A DNA stretch of 64,000 nucleotides from the NCBI RefSeq assembly GCF_007991655.1, contig NZ_BJYT01000016.1, positions 1-64,000 on the forward strand. The letters run 5' to 3'. This DNA is from Segetibacter aerophilus. Lineage in GTDB: Bacteria > Bacteroidota > Bacteroidia > Chitinophagales > Chitinophagaceae. How positions within the stretch are numbered: the first letter of the stretch is position 1; each line of letters begins with the position of its first letter. The position numbers and the translations under genes were made by a program. The notes below the pieces were generated by a model. The model saw only the letters and a program-made list of their open reading frames with translations. It did not search any database and had not been told where the DNA came from. Shown here piece by piece: positions 1-8,864 of the stretch.

Positions 1-221
1 AATTAGGCTTTTGTAGTACTGTGGTGAAGGACAATTGTTCCTTGATGCTTTGAATGTTTTTCAGCTCTGTTTCGTTACTAAGTAAAAGAACAGGTAAGGA
101 CTAGGCTTGAATTTGGTCAGATTTGCGACTCAGCTGGTTCAAAAGGTTATTTATAGGATGAAAAATGCTGTCGGCAACATGCTTCTTACTATTGACTTTT
201 TTTAATGAATTTTATAAAAAT

Positions 222-1292
222 ATGAGAAGAGCCTTGCTGCATATATTTTTCTGGGTGGCCTATTTGTTCCAGGATGTTCTGTTGATTTTTCTTTTAAATA
301 CTACCCGGCTTCAAGACTCTACAGAAAGAAATCTTACACTATCCTTTTACAACGGTCTCTTATTGCTTTTGCCCAAACTACTATTCACGTATTTTATTCT
401 TTATACCACACTTAATAAAATGATTAGCGAGGGCTTTCAGAAAAAAGGAGCTATGTATTCTCTTTTTGCCTTGCTGCTAACTCTGCTGCTCTATAGAGCG
501 CTAGTCTTCTTTTTTGTTAATCCTGTTATTTACGGTTGGGATGGCGCTACTACTTCATTTTTTTATCCTCTTGCGTTTCCTGTTGCGTTAATGGATATAG
601 GATTTGTGTCGGCAGCGGCCATTGCTTTGAAACAAATCAGGCAACAATTGCGGAGAGAGAAAGTAGAGCAAAGCCTGGTTAGAGAAAAGCTGGAAACTGA
701 ATTAAAATATCTTCGAAATCAAACCAATCCTCACTTTCTATTCAATACGCTCAATAACATTTATGCCCTTGCAAGGAAAAAGTCTGATGAAACTCCTGAG
801 GTAGTAATGAAGTTGTCAAAGCTGTTGCGCTTTATGTTGTATGACGCCGCTAAACCCCTGATCACATTAGCTGAGGAGATTAAAATGCTTGAAGATTATA
901 TCGATTTGGAAAGAATACGATATAACGACAGGCTTACCTTGAGTTTTTGTAAAGATGTAACAGATGAACAGCAATTAATCTCTCCCTTACTTTTATTGCC
1001 GTTTGTTGAGAATGCATTTAAGCACGGTGCTAGTGAAAGCAGGTTCGCATCGATGATTGATCTCAAAATGAAAGTGCAGGACAGCATGCTTACATTTAGC
1101 GTGAAGAATACAAAAGAAAACAACGAGCATACGCCTGCAGGTGCAACTATTGGTCTGCACAACGTGAAAAGGCAATTGGAGCTGTTGTACACAGAACATG
1201 ACCTACAGGTACGGAATGAGGATGCCCTTTTTATTGTGTTATTGACTGTTAACCTTAAAAGCTATGCAAAAAATAACTTGCCTCATCGTTGA
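222..1292 (+). CDS. LytS/YehU-type sensor histidine kinase
   Basis: This is the membrane sensor of a two-component system. About four hydrophobic segments fill the first 170 residues, followed by a short coiled linker. The histidine-kinase box reads NPHFLFNTLNNIYAL and the ATP-binding N box reads PFVENAFKHG, both typical of the LytS/YehU family (His_kinase domain plus HATPase_c). The frame is open from 165, but the ATG at 222 gives the usual family N-terminus (MRRALLHIFFW), so I prefer it. Its last 29 bases overlap the response-regulator gene that follows, so the two are co-transcribed and probably translationally coupled. The signal sensed cannot be read from the sequence. Confidence 0.9.
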   Translation: MRRALLHIFFWVAYLFQDVLLIFLLNTTRLQDSTERNLTLSFYNGLLLLLPKLLFTYFILYTTLNKMISEGFQKKGAMYSLFALLLTLLLYRALVFFFVNPVIYGWDGATTSFFYPLAFPVALMDIGFVSAAAIALKQIRQQLRREKVEQSLVREKLETELKYLRNQTNPHFLFNTLNNIYALARKKSDETPEVVMKLSKLLRFMLYDAAKPLITLAEEIKMLEDYIDLERIRYNDRLTLSFCKDVTDEQQLISPLLLLPFVENAFKHGASESRFASMIDLKMKVQDSMLTFSVKNTKENNEHTPAGATIGLHNVKRQLELLYTEHDLQVRNEDALFIVLLTVNLKSYAKNNLPHR

Positions 1293-1971
1293 AGACGAAC
1301 CGTTGGCAACAGAAGTACTTGAAGACTATATAAGCCAGGTTCCGTTTTTACAACTAGTAAGTACGTGTCACGATGCAATTTCTGCGCTGGAAGTATTGCA
1401 AAGAGAAAAAGTTACACTCATCTTTTTAGATATTCACCTACCTAAATTAAAAGGTCTCGACTTTATAAAAACACTCGATAATCCTCCAAGAATAATTATT
1501 ACTACTGCGTACCAGGAATATGCGCTGCAAGGCTACGAAATGAATGTAGTGGACTACCTGCTCAAGCCCATTGACTTCAGACGATTTATAAACGCCGTAA
1601 ACAAAGCAAGTCAACTAATCGAAAGTTCCCAACCAATAGCGGATGGGCAAATGGCTGGCGAGAGAGCGTACTTATTTTTTAATGTTGGAAAAAAGAAGGT
1701 GAAAATGTTTCTTGATGAAATCCTCTACATCGAGAGTTTGAAGGAGTACATTAAAATTGTTTCCAGTGAAAAATCAATCCTCACAAAATTCCAGCTGGGA
1801 CAAACTGAAGACCTTCTAAAGAACAAGAATTTCCTTCGCATTCACCGTTCTTTCATTGTTGCAAAAGATAAAGTAGACTCGTTTTCTGCAACCGATATTG
1901 AAATCAAGGGACGCCTTATTCCAATTGGCAGAAGCTATAAAGAACAAGTCTATGCTGATTTAGAGAAATGA
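1264..1971 (+). CDS. LytTR-family response regulator
   Basis: This DNA-binding response regulator is the partner of the kinase that overlaps its start. The N-terminal receiver domain (about residues 1-120) has the acidic pair in VEDEP, the phospho-acceptor aspartate in LIFLDIHLP, and the conserved lysine in YLLKPI. A C-terminal LytTR domain (about 135-235) has the family motifs ILYIESLKEYIKI and FLRIHRSFIV. At 235 residues it is a normal LytR/AlgR-type regulator. Its target is not known; the DoxX-like membrane protein downstream is one candidate from position only. Confidence 0.93.
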   Translation: MQKITCLIVEDEPLATEVLEDYISQVPFLQLVSTCHDAISALEVLQREKVTLIFLDIHLPKLKGLDFIKTLDNPPRIIITTAYQEYALQGYEMNVVDYLLKPIDFRRFINAVNKASQLIESSQPIADGQMAGERAYLFFNVGKKKVKMFLDEILYIESLKEYIKIVSSEKSILTKFQLGQTEDLLKNKNFLRIHRSFIVAKDKVDSFSATDIEIKGRLIPIGRSYKEQVYADLEK

Positions 1972-2133
1972 GTTTTTTATCGTTTAAACTGAGTAATCGG
2001 CGTCTTAAGACCGCAAAGAATTTTGCCGCATTAATTGCTGTTCGTTCTTACAAACATGTTGTTCGTTGATTAGCATCGAAGGTTTTAACCTTTTTGATGA
2101 ACTTAACGCCAGAGCAAATAAAAAACTTCAGAA

Positions 2134-3009
2134 ATGAACAAACTTATAAAAACCGGCCGCTTGTTTTTTAGTGTAGGCATCGTAGCCTATGGAGTACAGC
2201 AAATTATTATCAAAGATTTTCGTCCGCAAATAGTACCGGGATTTCCTACATGGGCTCATACAATAGCTGCGCTACCAATAGTGACCGGAGTAATCATGGT
2301 TGTTGTAGGGCTCATCATTGCAGGAGTGTTTAAAGTGAGTGACGATATCAGAAAAAAGACAGCTCTGTATCTTGGCTTCTACTTTCTGGCTCTCATCATT
2401 GTTAGTCATATTCCGTATCTTCTTTTCGTTTATCCTCATAAGCTAAGCCATCTCGGGTCGTGGGGAGATGTATTGAAAGAATTAGCTTTTACCGGTGGAG
2501 CATTTGTAATTGCAGGATCTTTTTTACACAACTCTTCCGTACCTGGTAAGAATAACTTTTCTACATCTGCTGATCGAAAACTGACCCTGATAGGAAGGAT
2601 ATTTTTTTGCACGACAATCATCTTATTTGGATGCAATCACTTTGCGTACGACATATCGTTTATGGTGCCAAGGTGGTACGGCATGCCTACTTTCTGGAGC
2701 TATTTTGGTGGCGCCGCACTCATTCTATCGGGAATAGCAATATTGTTCAAAATATATTTAAAGCCTGTTGCATTACTTCTGGCTCTTATGCTTTTCCTAT
2801 GGTTTATTTCACTTCATGTGCCCAATGCAATTGCGGACCCTTATGCAGGCCGTGGCAATCGTGTAGTAAGTGCCTTTGATGCATTGCTGTTTTGCGGTGT
2901 AGCGTTGGTACTTTCACAATTTAGAAATCAAACAAGTAGTAAAATTTCAAAAAGTTCTTCAACGCTGAACATGGAATATGAAAGCTCTTTGCGGAACGAA
3001 AGGGTATAG
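2134..3009 (+). CDS. DoxX-like integral membrane protein
   Basis: A 291-residue protein with about eight hydrophobic helices in two similar halves. Each half begins with the same pattern: RLFFSVGIVAYGVQQ near residue 8 and RIFFCTTIILFGCNHF near residue 153. The second half has the features of DoxX-like proteins, with VPRWYG and a later LHVPN near the end of a helix. The family is membrane-bound, sometimes linked to thiol or redox stress, and mostly uncharacterised. It lies 160 bp after a two-component pair and converges with the AraC gene, their stops 12 bp apart. I read it as an internal duplication of a four-helix unit. Confidence 0.7.
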   Translation: MNKLIKTGRLFFSVGIVAYGVQQIIIKDFRPQIVPGFPTWAHTIAALPIVTGVIMVVVGLIIAGVFKVSDDIRKKTALYLGFYFLALIIVSHIPYLLFVYPHKLSHLGSWGDVLKELAFTGGAFVIAGSFLHNSSVPGKNNFSTSADRKLTLIGRIFFCTTIILFGCNHFAYDISFMVPRWYGMPTFWSYFGGAALILSGIAILFKIYLKPVALLLALMLFLWFISLHVPNAIADPYAGRGNRVVSAFDALLFCGVALVLSQFRNQTSSKISKSSSTLNMEYESSLRNERV

Positions 3010-3021
3010 TTCATTCCGACG

Positions 3022-3582
3022 TCATACTTTATCAAGTGGTTTTCTTTTCTGTTCACCCACCTTTTTAAAATGGCTTGGAGTTAGCCCTGTTACTTTTTTA
3101 AATTGGTTGGAAAGATGGGCTACACTGCTATAGTTAAGTTTATAGGCAATTTCGCTTAAGCTCAATTCGTCATAGATAATAAGCTCCTTAACCTTCTCAA
3201 TTTTTTGGTTGATGATATACTTTTCGATCGTAACTCCTTCAACTTCTGAGAACAGGCTGCTTAGGTAAGAGTAATCTTTATGAAGAGCGTTGGAAAGTAC
3301 TTCTGAAAAGTTGTGGTTGCTTGCTTCCTCGCTATGATGGACTTGGTTAATTACTATGTTCTTTATCTTCTCGATTAACTGTTGTTTGCTATTGTCGAGC
3401 AATTCAAAACCGAGTGAAGCCAGGTTGTGGGCGAGTTGCTCAACTGTTTCTTTAGGTAATTCATTTTCGGTCTCTACTTCTCCTAAGGAAACAGTACGAC
3501 TTTCTATATTCAGTTTTTCCAATTCCTGTTTTACAACCAGTATGCATCTGTTGCATACCATGTTTTTTATGTAGAGGTGCAT
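3022..3582 (-). CDS. AraC-type regulator with N-terminal CxxC domain
   Basis: A 186-residue transcription factor. The first 65 residues look like a small ferredoxin-fold head of the heavy-metal-associated type with a MVCNRCI motif, giving a CxxC pair near residues 10-13. The C-terminal hundred residues are an AraC helix-turn-helix domain with SLSEIAYKLNYSSVAHLSNQF and the closing TGLTPSHFK. Such proteins are common in Bacteroidota and often sit beside metal or thiol genes. Whether the CxxC binds a metal or senses redox state cannot be told from sequence. It stands alone here, converging with the DoxX-like gene. Confidence 0.85.
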   Translation of the reverse strand: MHLYIKNMVCNRCILVVKQELEKLNIESRTVSLGEVETENELPKETVEQLAHNLASLGFELLDNSKQQLIEKIKNIVINQVHHSEEASNHNFSEVLSNALHKDYSYLSSLFSEVEGVTIEKYIINQKIEKVKELIIYDELSLSEIAYKLNYSSVAHLSNQFKKVTGLTPSHFKKVGEQKRKPLDKV

Positions 3583-3672
3583 AAGCTCAAATTACAGTAA
3601 GGCAAAAGTACTACTGCAGTTCAACAACTTCATAAACGCATAATAAGTGAATGATTTTGTATAGCTACTTTG

Positions 3673-4170
3673 TTACTTCATCAGCCCTTCTTCCTCGTTT
3701 GATATATCTGCTATTGCATACCTTTTTACGTCATTTATCGTCATCTCGTCCAGCACATTAACCACATCGCGGTACACGCAAGCATTGCCCGGTTTGATGA
3801 TAACGAAAAAGTCTTTTTCCGAAGTTCTCCTCTTTTTGATGAGGATGAGATTACGTATTTCTTCAAGGTTGGATACCTTGAACTTGCCCTTCTCCAAGGC
3901 TCCTTCGTAAAAATATACAGACCCATTAGAAGAGGGTAGTAAAGTCAATGCTCCGCTTTCTTTAGTAGGCATTGCTTCACCTGTATCATCAGGCAACACT
4001 AGTCTCATAGTAGTTGGCTGACTCATAGTCGTAGTAAATATAAAAAAGGTAATTAAAAGGAACCCGAGATCTACCATTGGAGTAAGGTCGACTCTCGTTG
4101 ATAACTTTTTTGTTTTAGGAGTACCAGCCGTTTGTTTTTTGTGGCTTTCGCCGGAAGAAATATCTGCCAT
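3673..4170 (-). CDS. exbD: ExbD/TolR family protein
   Basis: A 165-residue biopolymer-transport protein. A basic N-terminus is followed by a single transmembrane helix (about residues 28-50) that contains the conserved aspartate in RVDLTPMVDLGFLLITFF; this residue carries protons in the ExbB-ExbD-TonB motor. A periplasmic domain follows. No exbB or tonB lies beside it in this window, so it is an orphan that probably works with ExbB/TonB encoded elsewhere to energise TonB-dependent receptors such as those at 6.2, 13.3, 21.0 and 33.0 kb. Confidence 0.88.
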   Translation of the reverse strand: MADISSGESHKKQTAGTPKTKKLSTRVDLTPMVDLGFLLITFFIFTTTMSQPTTMRLVLPDDTGEAMPTKESGALTLLPSSNGSVYFYEGALEKGKFKVSNLEEIRNLILIKKRRTSEKDFFVIIKPGNACVYRDVVNVLDEMTINDVKRYAIADISNEEEGLMK

Positions 4171-4241
4171 AGTGTAAGGTTTCTTCTAAGATGCCTGGTT
4201 AGAAGAATTCCATATTCCGTTCCTTAATAAACCACTTTCAA

Positions 4242-5006
4242 TCAATTCATGCTCTTTTTCCGGAAATCCCTAAAGCCAATGAAGAGAAACAAAAGTGTGT
4301 AAGCAACGGAGGTAAAGCGGATGGTGTTAAGATGCTTTAGCTGGAATTCCTTAAAGCTGACAAACATGTGAAAGCTATACGGGAAGTATTCAGTGAAGAG
4401 GAGCTTAGTTTGCATCACTAAGATGGAGCCAATGAACCAAAAGGCTATACCAATGGCTACAGGAATAATGAAGTTTTTATATCGTATTCCTAACCAAAAA
4501 TGTATAGCACTCATAGCAAGTAGAGCAACATAACCGTTTGCGAGTGTAGCAAACATTGCCGACACATTTAGCGGCTGATTTAATACATGCAACGATGGCT
4601 CCATAAAATGAAGGATAACTGCATCTGCAAACATGAGTAACTGGTTGGTGACGATGAATAGAAATATGAGCAACTGGATGTTTACAAACTTTGCGAAGAA
4701 TACATTGGGTTTGAGTTGGGGTGAAGCAAGCACTTGCTTCCACGTGTTATTTTTATACTCGATTTGCGGCAATAGGGTACAAATAAGTATTATAAACATG
4801 GGAAGCACCACCGCGCTTGTCATCTGAAACTTCGTTGTAAACATCTCGTTGAAGATGTCTTTTTGATGATCCTTATCGACACCATCAAAAATGAGATCCA
4901 GCATAGACATAAGAGGACCAAATGCCGCAGCGGCAAGAGTAAAATATAGCGAGACGGTCCGTTTAGTTTTAAAAACTTCAGACCGCAGTGATATCAGTAG
5001 GCTCAT
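4242..5006 (-). CDS. ABC-2 type transporter permease
   Basis: A 254-residue membrane subunit with six predicted helices, opening with the usual short cytosolic MSLLISLRSEVFKTKRT before the first helix. It overlaps the upstream ATPase gene by four bases (start and stop overlap at 5003-5006), so the two form one ABC transporter. Proteins of this size and layout belong to the NatB/bacitracin/lantibiotic-exporter type. The substrate is unknown. Confidence 0.85.
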   Translation of the reverse strand: MSLLISLRSEVFKTKRTVSLYFTLAAAAFGPLMSMLDLIFDGVDKDHQKDIFNEMFTTKFQMTSAVVLPMFIILICTLLPQIEYKNNTWKQVLASPQLKPNVFFAKFVNIQLLIFLFIVTNQLLMFADAVILHFMEPSLHVLNQPLNVSAMFATLANGYVALLAMSAIHFWLGIRYKNFIIPVAIGIAFWFIGSILVMQTKLLFTEYFPYSFHMFVSFKEFQLKHLNTIRFTSVAYTLLFLFIGFRDFRKKSMN

Positions 5007-5917
5007 GATTTCGTTGATGTAAGGTCAATAAATAATTGTTCGAGATTATTCTCCTTCGGGTGAAGAAGATATACATCAAGGTTGTTTTGGGTAAGGGTTC
5101 TGTTTATGCATGCTATCTGTTCCCTATCCTTTAAGGGGAGAGCTAGTGTATTACCAACCCATTCAGGATGATGCTCCTGCAACAGCTTTAACGCCGCCTC
5201 GTTATCAGATGTATCGACTAACAGCTTTGAACCTTTTTGCTCGAATAAATGCAATTCTGCCAAAGAGCCCTGGAATAACATTTTTCCCTTGAAAATAATT
5301 CCAACATGACTTACCATTTTCTCTACTTCAATCAACAAGTGGCTCGAGATAAGTATTGTCATGCCGTAGTCTTTGTTCAATCTTTTAATTAGTTCCCGAA
5401 GCTCAATAATGCCGGCAGGATCTAAACCGTTTGAAGGTTCATCGAGTATTAAAAGTTCAGGGTTAGGCAAAAGGGCCAATGCAATTGATAGCCGTTGCTT
5501 CATCCCTAATGAGAACTTTTTTACTGTCTTCTGGCCCGTCCCTTCAATACCGGTAATTTTCAAAACTTCATTCACTCGTTCTTTTGACGCACCGTATACC
5601 GTCCGATAAATTTCGAGATTTTCCTTTGCTGTAAGGTGAGCATATAGGGAAGGTGTTTCAACCAATGAACCGATCTTTTTTAGAATATCAATCCTGTTAG
5701 AATGTAAGTGTTGGCCAAAGATTTCAATATCTCCTTGTTGGTTGCCTAGCAGGCCAAGCAGGAGACTTAGCGTGGTTGTTTTCCCGGATCCATTAGGACC
5801 AAGAAAGCCGTAAATGCTTCCTTTTTCAACATGTAGATTAATGTCGAATAAGGTTTGCGCTTCCTTCGAATAGTGATAGGAGAGGCCCGTCGTTTTTATT
5901 ACTGGCGCATTAGCCAT
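5003..5917 (-). CDS. ABC transporter ATP-binding protein
   Basis: This is the ATPase partner of the permease that follows. All nucleotide-binding motifs are intact: Walker A GPNGSGKTT near residue 40, signature FSLGMKQRLS near 140, Walker B LLILDEPSNGLDP near 160, and the switch histidine in ILISSHLL. The 304 residues include a C-terminal extension typical of antibiotic or bacteriocin self-protection exporters (BcrA/CcmA-like). It is first in a two-gene operon read leftward. The window gives no hint of the cargo. Confidence 0.92.
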   Translation of the reverse strand: MANAPVIKTTGLSYHYSKEAQTLFDINLHVEKGSIYGFLGPNGSGKTTTLSLLLGLLGNQQGDIEIFGQHLHSNRIDILKKIGSLVETPSLYAHLTAKENLEIYRTVYGASKERVNEVLKITGIEGTGQKTVKKFSLGMKQRLSIALALLPNPELLILDEPSNGLDPAGIIELRELIKRLNKDYGMTILISSHLLIEVEKMVSHVGIIFKGKMLFQGSLAELHLFEQKGSKLLVDTSDNEAALKLLQEHHPEWVGNTLALPLKDREQIACINRTLTQNNLDVYLLHPKENNLEQLFIDLTSTKS

Positions 5918-5991
5918 TGCGTTTTTGATTTAAAGGGTGTTATGGTTTTGCTTTCTCTATCCATACAAGCATTTGGAACACGGATAGATCA

Positions 5992-6130
5992 TTGTTGCGT
6001 CGCACATTTCAACATTCGTCATTGCGAGGAACAGAGCTGTTGATAATAGAAAAGCGGGTTGCTTCGTCGTTCCTCCTCCCAAGTCGAAGCATAGAGTGAG
6101 GTACAAGTGTGTGACACAACAATGTTTAAT
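5992..6130. repeat. Dispersed intergenic repeats, including copy 1 of the GTACAAG repeat
   Basis: The gap between the ABC ATPase and the outer-membrane receptor contains TTGTTGCGTCGCAC at 5993-6006, then a GTCATTGCGAGGAAC-type repeat with its inverted partner ending near 6093, and at 6101-6130 the sequence GTACAAGTGTGTGACACAAC followed by AATGTTTAAT. The last unit recurs at 20835 and 25480, and in inverted, diverged form at 19077 and 24616. No protein is encoded. These look like short non-autonomous or REP-like repeats. Confidence 0.7.
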
Positions 6131-6171
6131 AATGATGTTATGCCGGCTACAAACAAATTAACAACATGCTC

Positions 6172-8604
6172 CTATTGACCGATACGGTTTTGCTCCTCGT
6201 TAGCACTGCCTGCAGTTCTTTTTACGGGTGCAATCTTTTTTCCTTTGCTAAAGCTGTACGAGAAGCCAAGGGTTACAACTTGCGTTTCGCTAACCTGGCG
6301 CATTTCAAAGTCTACATTACCATATTGAGTCACGCCTTTTAATCTTTGTGTCCAGAAAATATCGCGTGCTGTTAAGCGCAGCATTCCCTTTGTTTTTAAA
6401 ACCTGTTGACTAAGTCCCGCACCAATAAAACCTACCGGCCTCACTCGCATAATACCTTCCAGCCAACCATTTCTAAACCTGCCATTTACCTCAGCAGTGA
6501 GTGTTTTGTTTACCTTAAACTGCTGCGTTCCGGTGACGGTAAAACTGGTGGCCGCCCTGTTGATGGAAGTGCCGTTAATCGCTCCTTTATAGTTGTCGTT
6601 ATACACATTTAAGTTGATGCTGCTTGTCCACCACTTGGCGATGGGTGTGTTTGCATTTACGGCAATACCAAACTGGTTAAGAGATGAAACATTTGCAGGC
6701 ATATTGTAAGCTTCCTGTCCTTTCTGTTGGATTACTTCCTCTATTACGTCTTTTATATTCGTGTAGTTTATCGTCGTAGTGATTTGATTTTTCCAGGTAT
6801 GTGATAGCTCGAAATTGTTACTGATCGATGGCCTCAGGTTCGGGTTGCCCTGGCTAAAAGTGTAGCGATCTATGAACTTAATAAAAGGGTTTAGGCTTTG
6901 ATAACTCGGGCGGCTAACTCTTCTTCCGAGGTTTGCACCAAAGCTGTTTTTATCATTGATTTTGTACTGCAAATACGCGGTAGGAAATAACTGGGTGTAA
7001 TGCCTGTCGAATTTTTCGCCTGTAGTTCTTTGTCTTCCTTTTGCATTTGTATTTTCTACCCGTAGGCCAAATTGGGCAGTTATTTTTTTAGATAAAGGTG
7101 TGCTGAAATTTGCATAAGCAGCATCGATGTTCTCTTCGTAAACGAAATGGTTGCTACGATTAAAGTCATGCGAGACTCTTCCATATTGTATGCTATCGTA
7201 ATTTGCGTTGTTGTCTGTTTTTACTACGCTACTTTTTATACCCGCTTCAAATCTCGCGTTCTTCTTCAAAGGGTGTAGGTAATCTACCCTCGCACTGTAT
7301 ACATTTATTTGTTGTGGTAATAGTCCTGTTAGGGTGTCTGCTTTTCTATATGGATTACCAGTTGCATCGGTATAAGAATTAACCATAAACAGGTTATTGT
7401 CCATCGTGTGTTTTGCAAAGTCAATATCTGAAGTGATTTCTTTGCCCGTCTTATCAAGCACGGTGCGGAAGTTTACATTGGTGCTGATGCTATTCCAATC
7501 TGTCTCGTTTCCAACTTCGGCCCTTGTTATACTTTGAAGGGTTTTAGCAGCGTTTGAGATATTCGTGATATTTGGGTTGTTTGATGACATCCCCCGTGAA
7601 TTCACATTTACAACCGCGCCCAGTGTTGTTTTCTTAGTGGCAAAAAAATCAACTCCGATTTTTGCGTTATAAGAATTGCCAGCCGAAATTCTATTAGCCT
7701 CCTGGTTGAAGATATTCTCTACAGAATTTGTATTGCTGTCGAAAATGTTTCTATCAATTGAAAGTATCGAAAATCGTTTCTGGTAGTTATGGCTCAGATT
7801 GGTGAAGAGGTTCACTTTGCCTTCTCTATAGTTGAAGTTCATGCCTTCTGTTGTTTTAGGGTATCGGCCCTGGGAATAGGCTACACTTGCAGAACCGTTG
7901 TACCCGGCAGTAACCGTCTTCTTTGTTTTAATATTGATAATGCCTGCATTTCCCGCGGCATCGTACCGTGCGGGTGGGTTTGTCATTATTTCAATTTGAT
8001 CGAGTTGGTTGGAGTTCATAGTACGCAAAAGGTTTGCGAGATCCGCTCCGCCTAGTTGCGTTGGCCTGCCATCAACCATTACCAACACACCTGCCTTTCC
8101 TTTTAAACTAATATTACCATCCCTGTCAACTGAAACACCGGGAGATTTTTCCAATACTTCCAGTGCTGAGGTGCCAACGTTTGTGATCGACGCATCCACA
8201 TTTACTATTGTTCTATCTATGCGTTGTTCTACAAGCGCACGCTTAGTCGTAACATTCACGTCCGCCAGAGCTTTTGGTAAGGCAATGAGGTTGACGGTCG
8301 GCAGCAGAACTCGTGGTGCGCTGGGCGTAATTTCAAAAAGACGCGAGAAACTTTTTCTATGCCCAACGGTCGTTACTGATACCAGGTACTTTCCGTTAGC
8401 TACATTTTCAAAGCTGAAAAGTCCTTCTTTACTGGTGACCGAAAGTTTAATTGTGGCTGAATCTTTTGCTTTTAAAAGCGCAACTGTTGCACCTTCTGCT
8501 GCTTTGTTGTTATTGCTCACATTGCCCGAAACCGTTCCTGCATTTTGAGCGCTTACGTTGGATAGAAAAAGAATAATGCATGATAGTAAAACGTAAAACT
8601 TCAT
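6172..8604 (-). CDS. TonB-dependent receptor-like outer-membrane beta-barrel protein
   Basis: An outer-membrane receptor of about 810 residues. After a signal peptide (MKFYVLLSCIILFLSNVSAQ) comes a carboxypeptidase-regulatory-like beta-sandwich (about 25-110). A plug domain follows, with LEKSPGVSVDRDGNISLKGK and MVDGRPTQLGGADLANLLRT, then IEIMTNPPARYDAAGNAGIINIKTK in two adjoining stretches. The long barrel is of the outer-membrane beta-barrel family 3 type. I start at the ATG at 8604, since the in-frame ATG 30 bases upstream would put charged residues before the signal peptide. It lies head-to-head with a LytS/LytTR pair (261 bp apart) that may control it. The ligand is unknown. It is a paralogue of the protein at 20961. 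Confidence 0.85.
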   Translation of the reverse strand: MKFYVLLSCIILFLSNVSAQNAGTVSGNVSNNNKAAEGATVALLKAKDSATIKLSVTSKEGLFSFENVANGKYLVSVTTVGHRKSFSRLFEITPSAPRVLLPTVNLIALPKALADVNVTTKRALVEQRIDRTIVNVDASITNVGTSALEVLEKSPGVSVDRDGNISLKGKAGVLVMVDGRPTQLGGADLANLLRTMNSNQLDQIEIMTNPPARYDAAGNAGIINIKTKKTVTAGYNGSASVAYSQGRYPKTTEGMNFNYREGKVNLFTNLSHNYQKRFSILSIDRNIFDSNTNSVENIFNQEANRISAGNSYNAKIGVDFFATKKTTLGAVVNVNSRGMSSNNPNITNISNAAKTLQSITRAEVGNETDWNSISTNVNFRTVLDKTGKEITSDIDFAKHTMDNNLFMVNSYTDATGNPYRKADTLTGLLPQQINVYSARVDYLHPLKKNARFEAGIKSSVVKTDNNANYDSIQYGRVSHDFNRSNHFVYEENIDAAYANFSTPLSKKITAQFGLRVENTNAKGRQRTTGEKFDRHYTQLFPTAYLQYKINDKNSFGANLGRRVSRPSYQSLNPFIKFIDRYTFSQGNPNLRPSISNNFELSHTWKNQITTTINYTNIKDVIEEVIQQKGQEAYNMPANVSSLNQFGIAVNANTPIAKWWTSSINLNVYNDNYKGAINGTSINRAATSFTVTGTQQFKVNKTLTAEVNGRFRNGWLEGIMRVRPVGFIGAGLSQQVLKTKGMLRLTARDIFWTQRLKGVTQYGNVDFEMRQVSETQVVTLGFSYSFSKGKKIAPVKRTAGSANEEQNRIGQ

Positions 8605-8864
8605 AATGTTTGATTTGTTTTTTGTAATAATCAAACAAGGTTAGGCTACAATGATGCGTAGCAGGAATGGTATGTGTCGAATGACTTTTATTATGTGACG
8701 GAAAGTGTTTTATGGAAAAAGGAGGTACTGGGGCAGGACTATAAACAGTGGAAAGTTTTGGTTAGCAAACGACACCAGGCACTTGTCACATTTTGTGGGT
8801 GTTTCGTCACTTTTGATATATCTATGTCTTGCCTATAAACTAGCATTGCAGCATAAGACATAGT

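Noticed and set aside
8009-8548. A 179-residue + strand frame inside the 6172-8604 receptor
   Set aside because: It is the antisense of a clear receptor plug domain and has no start context or motif.
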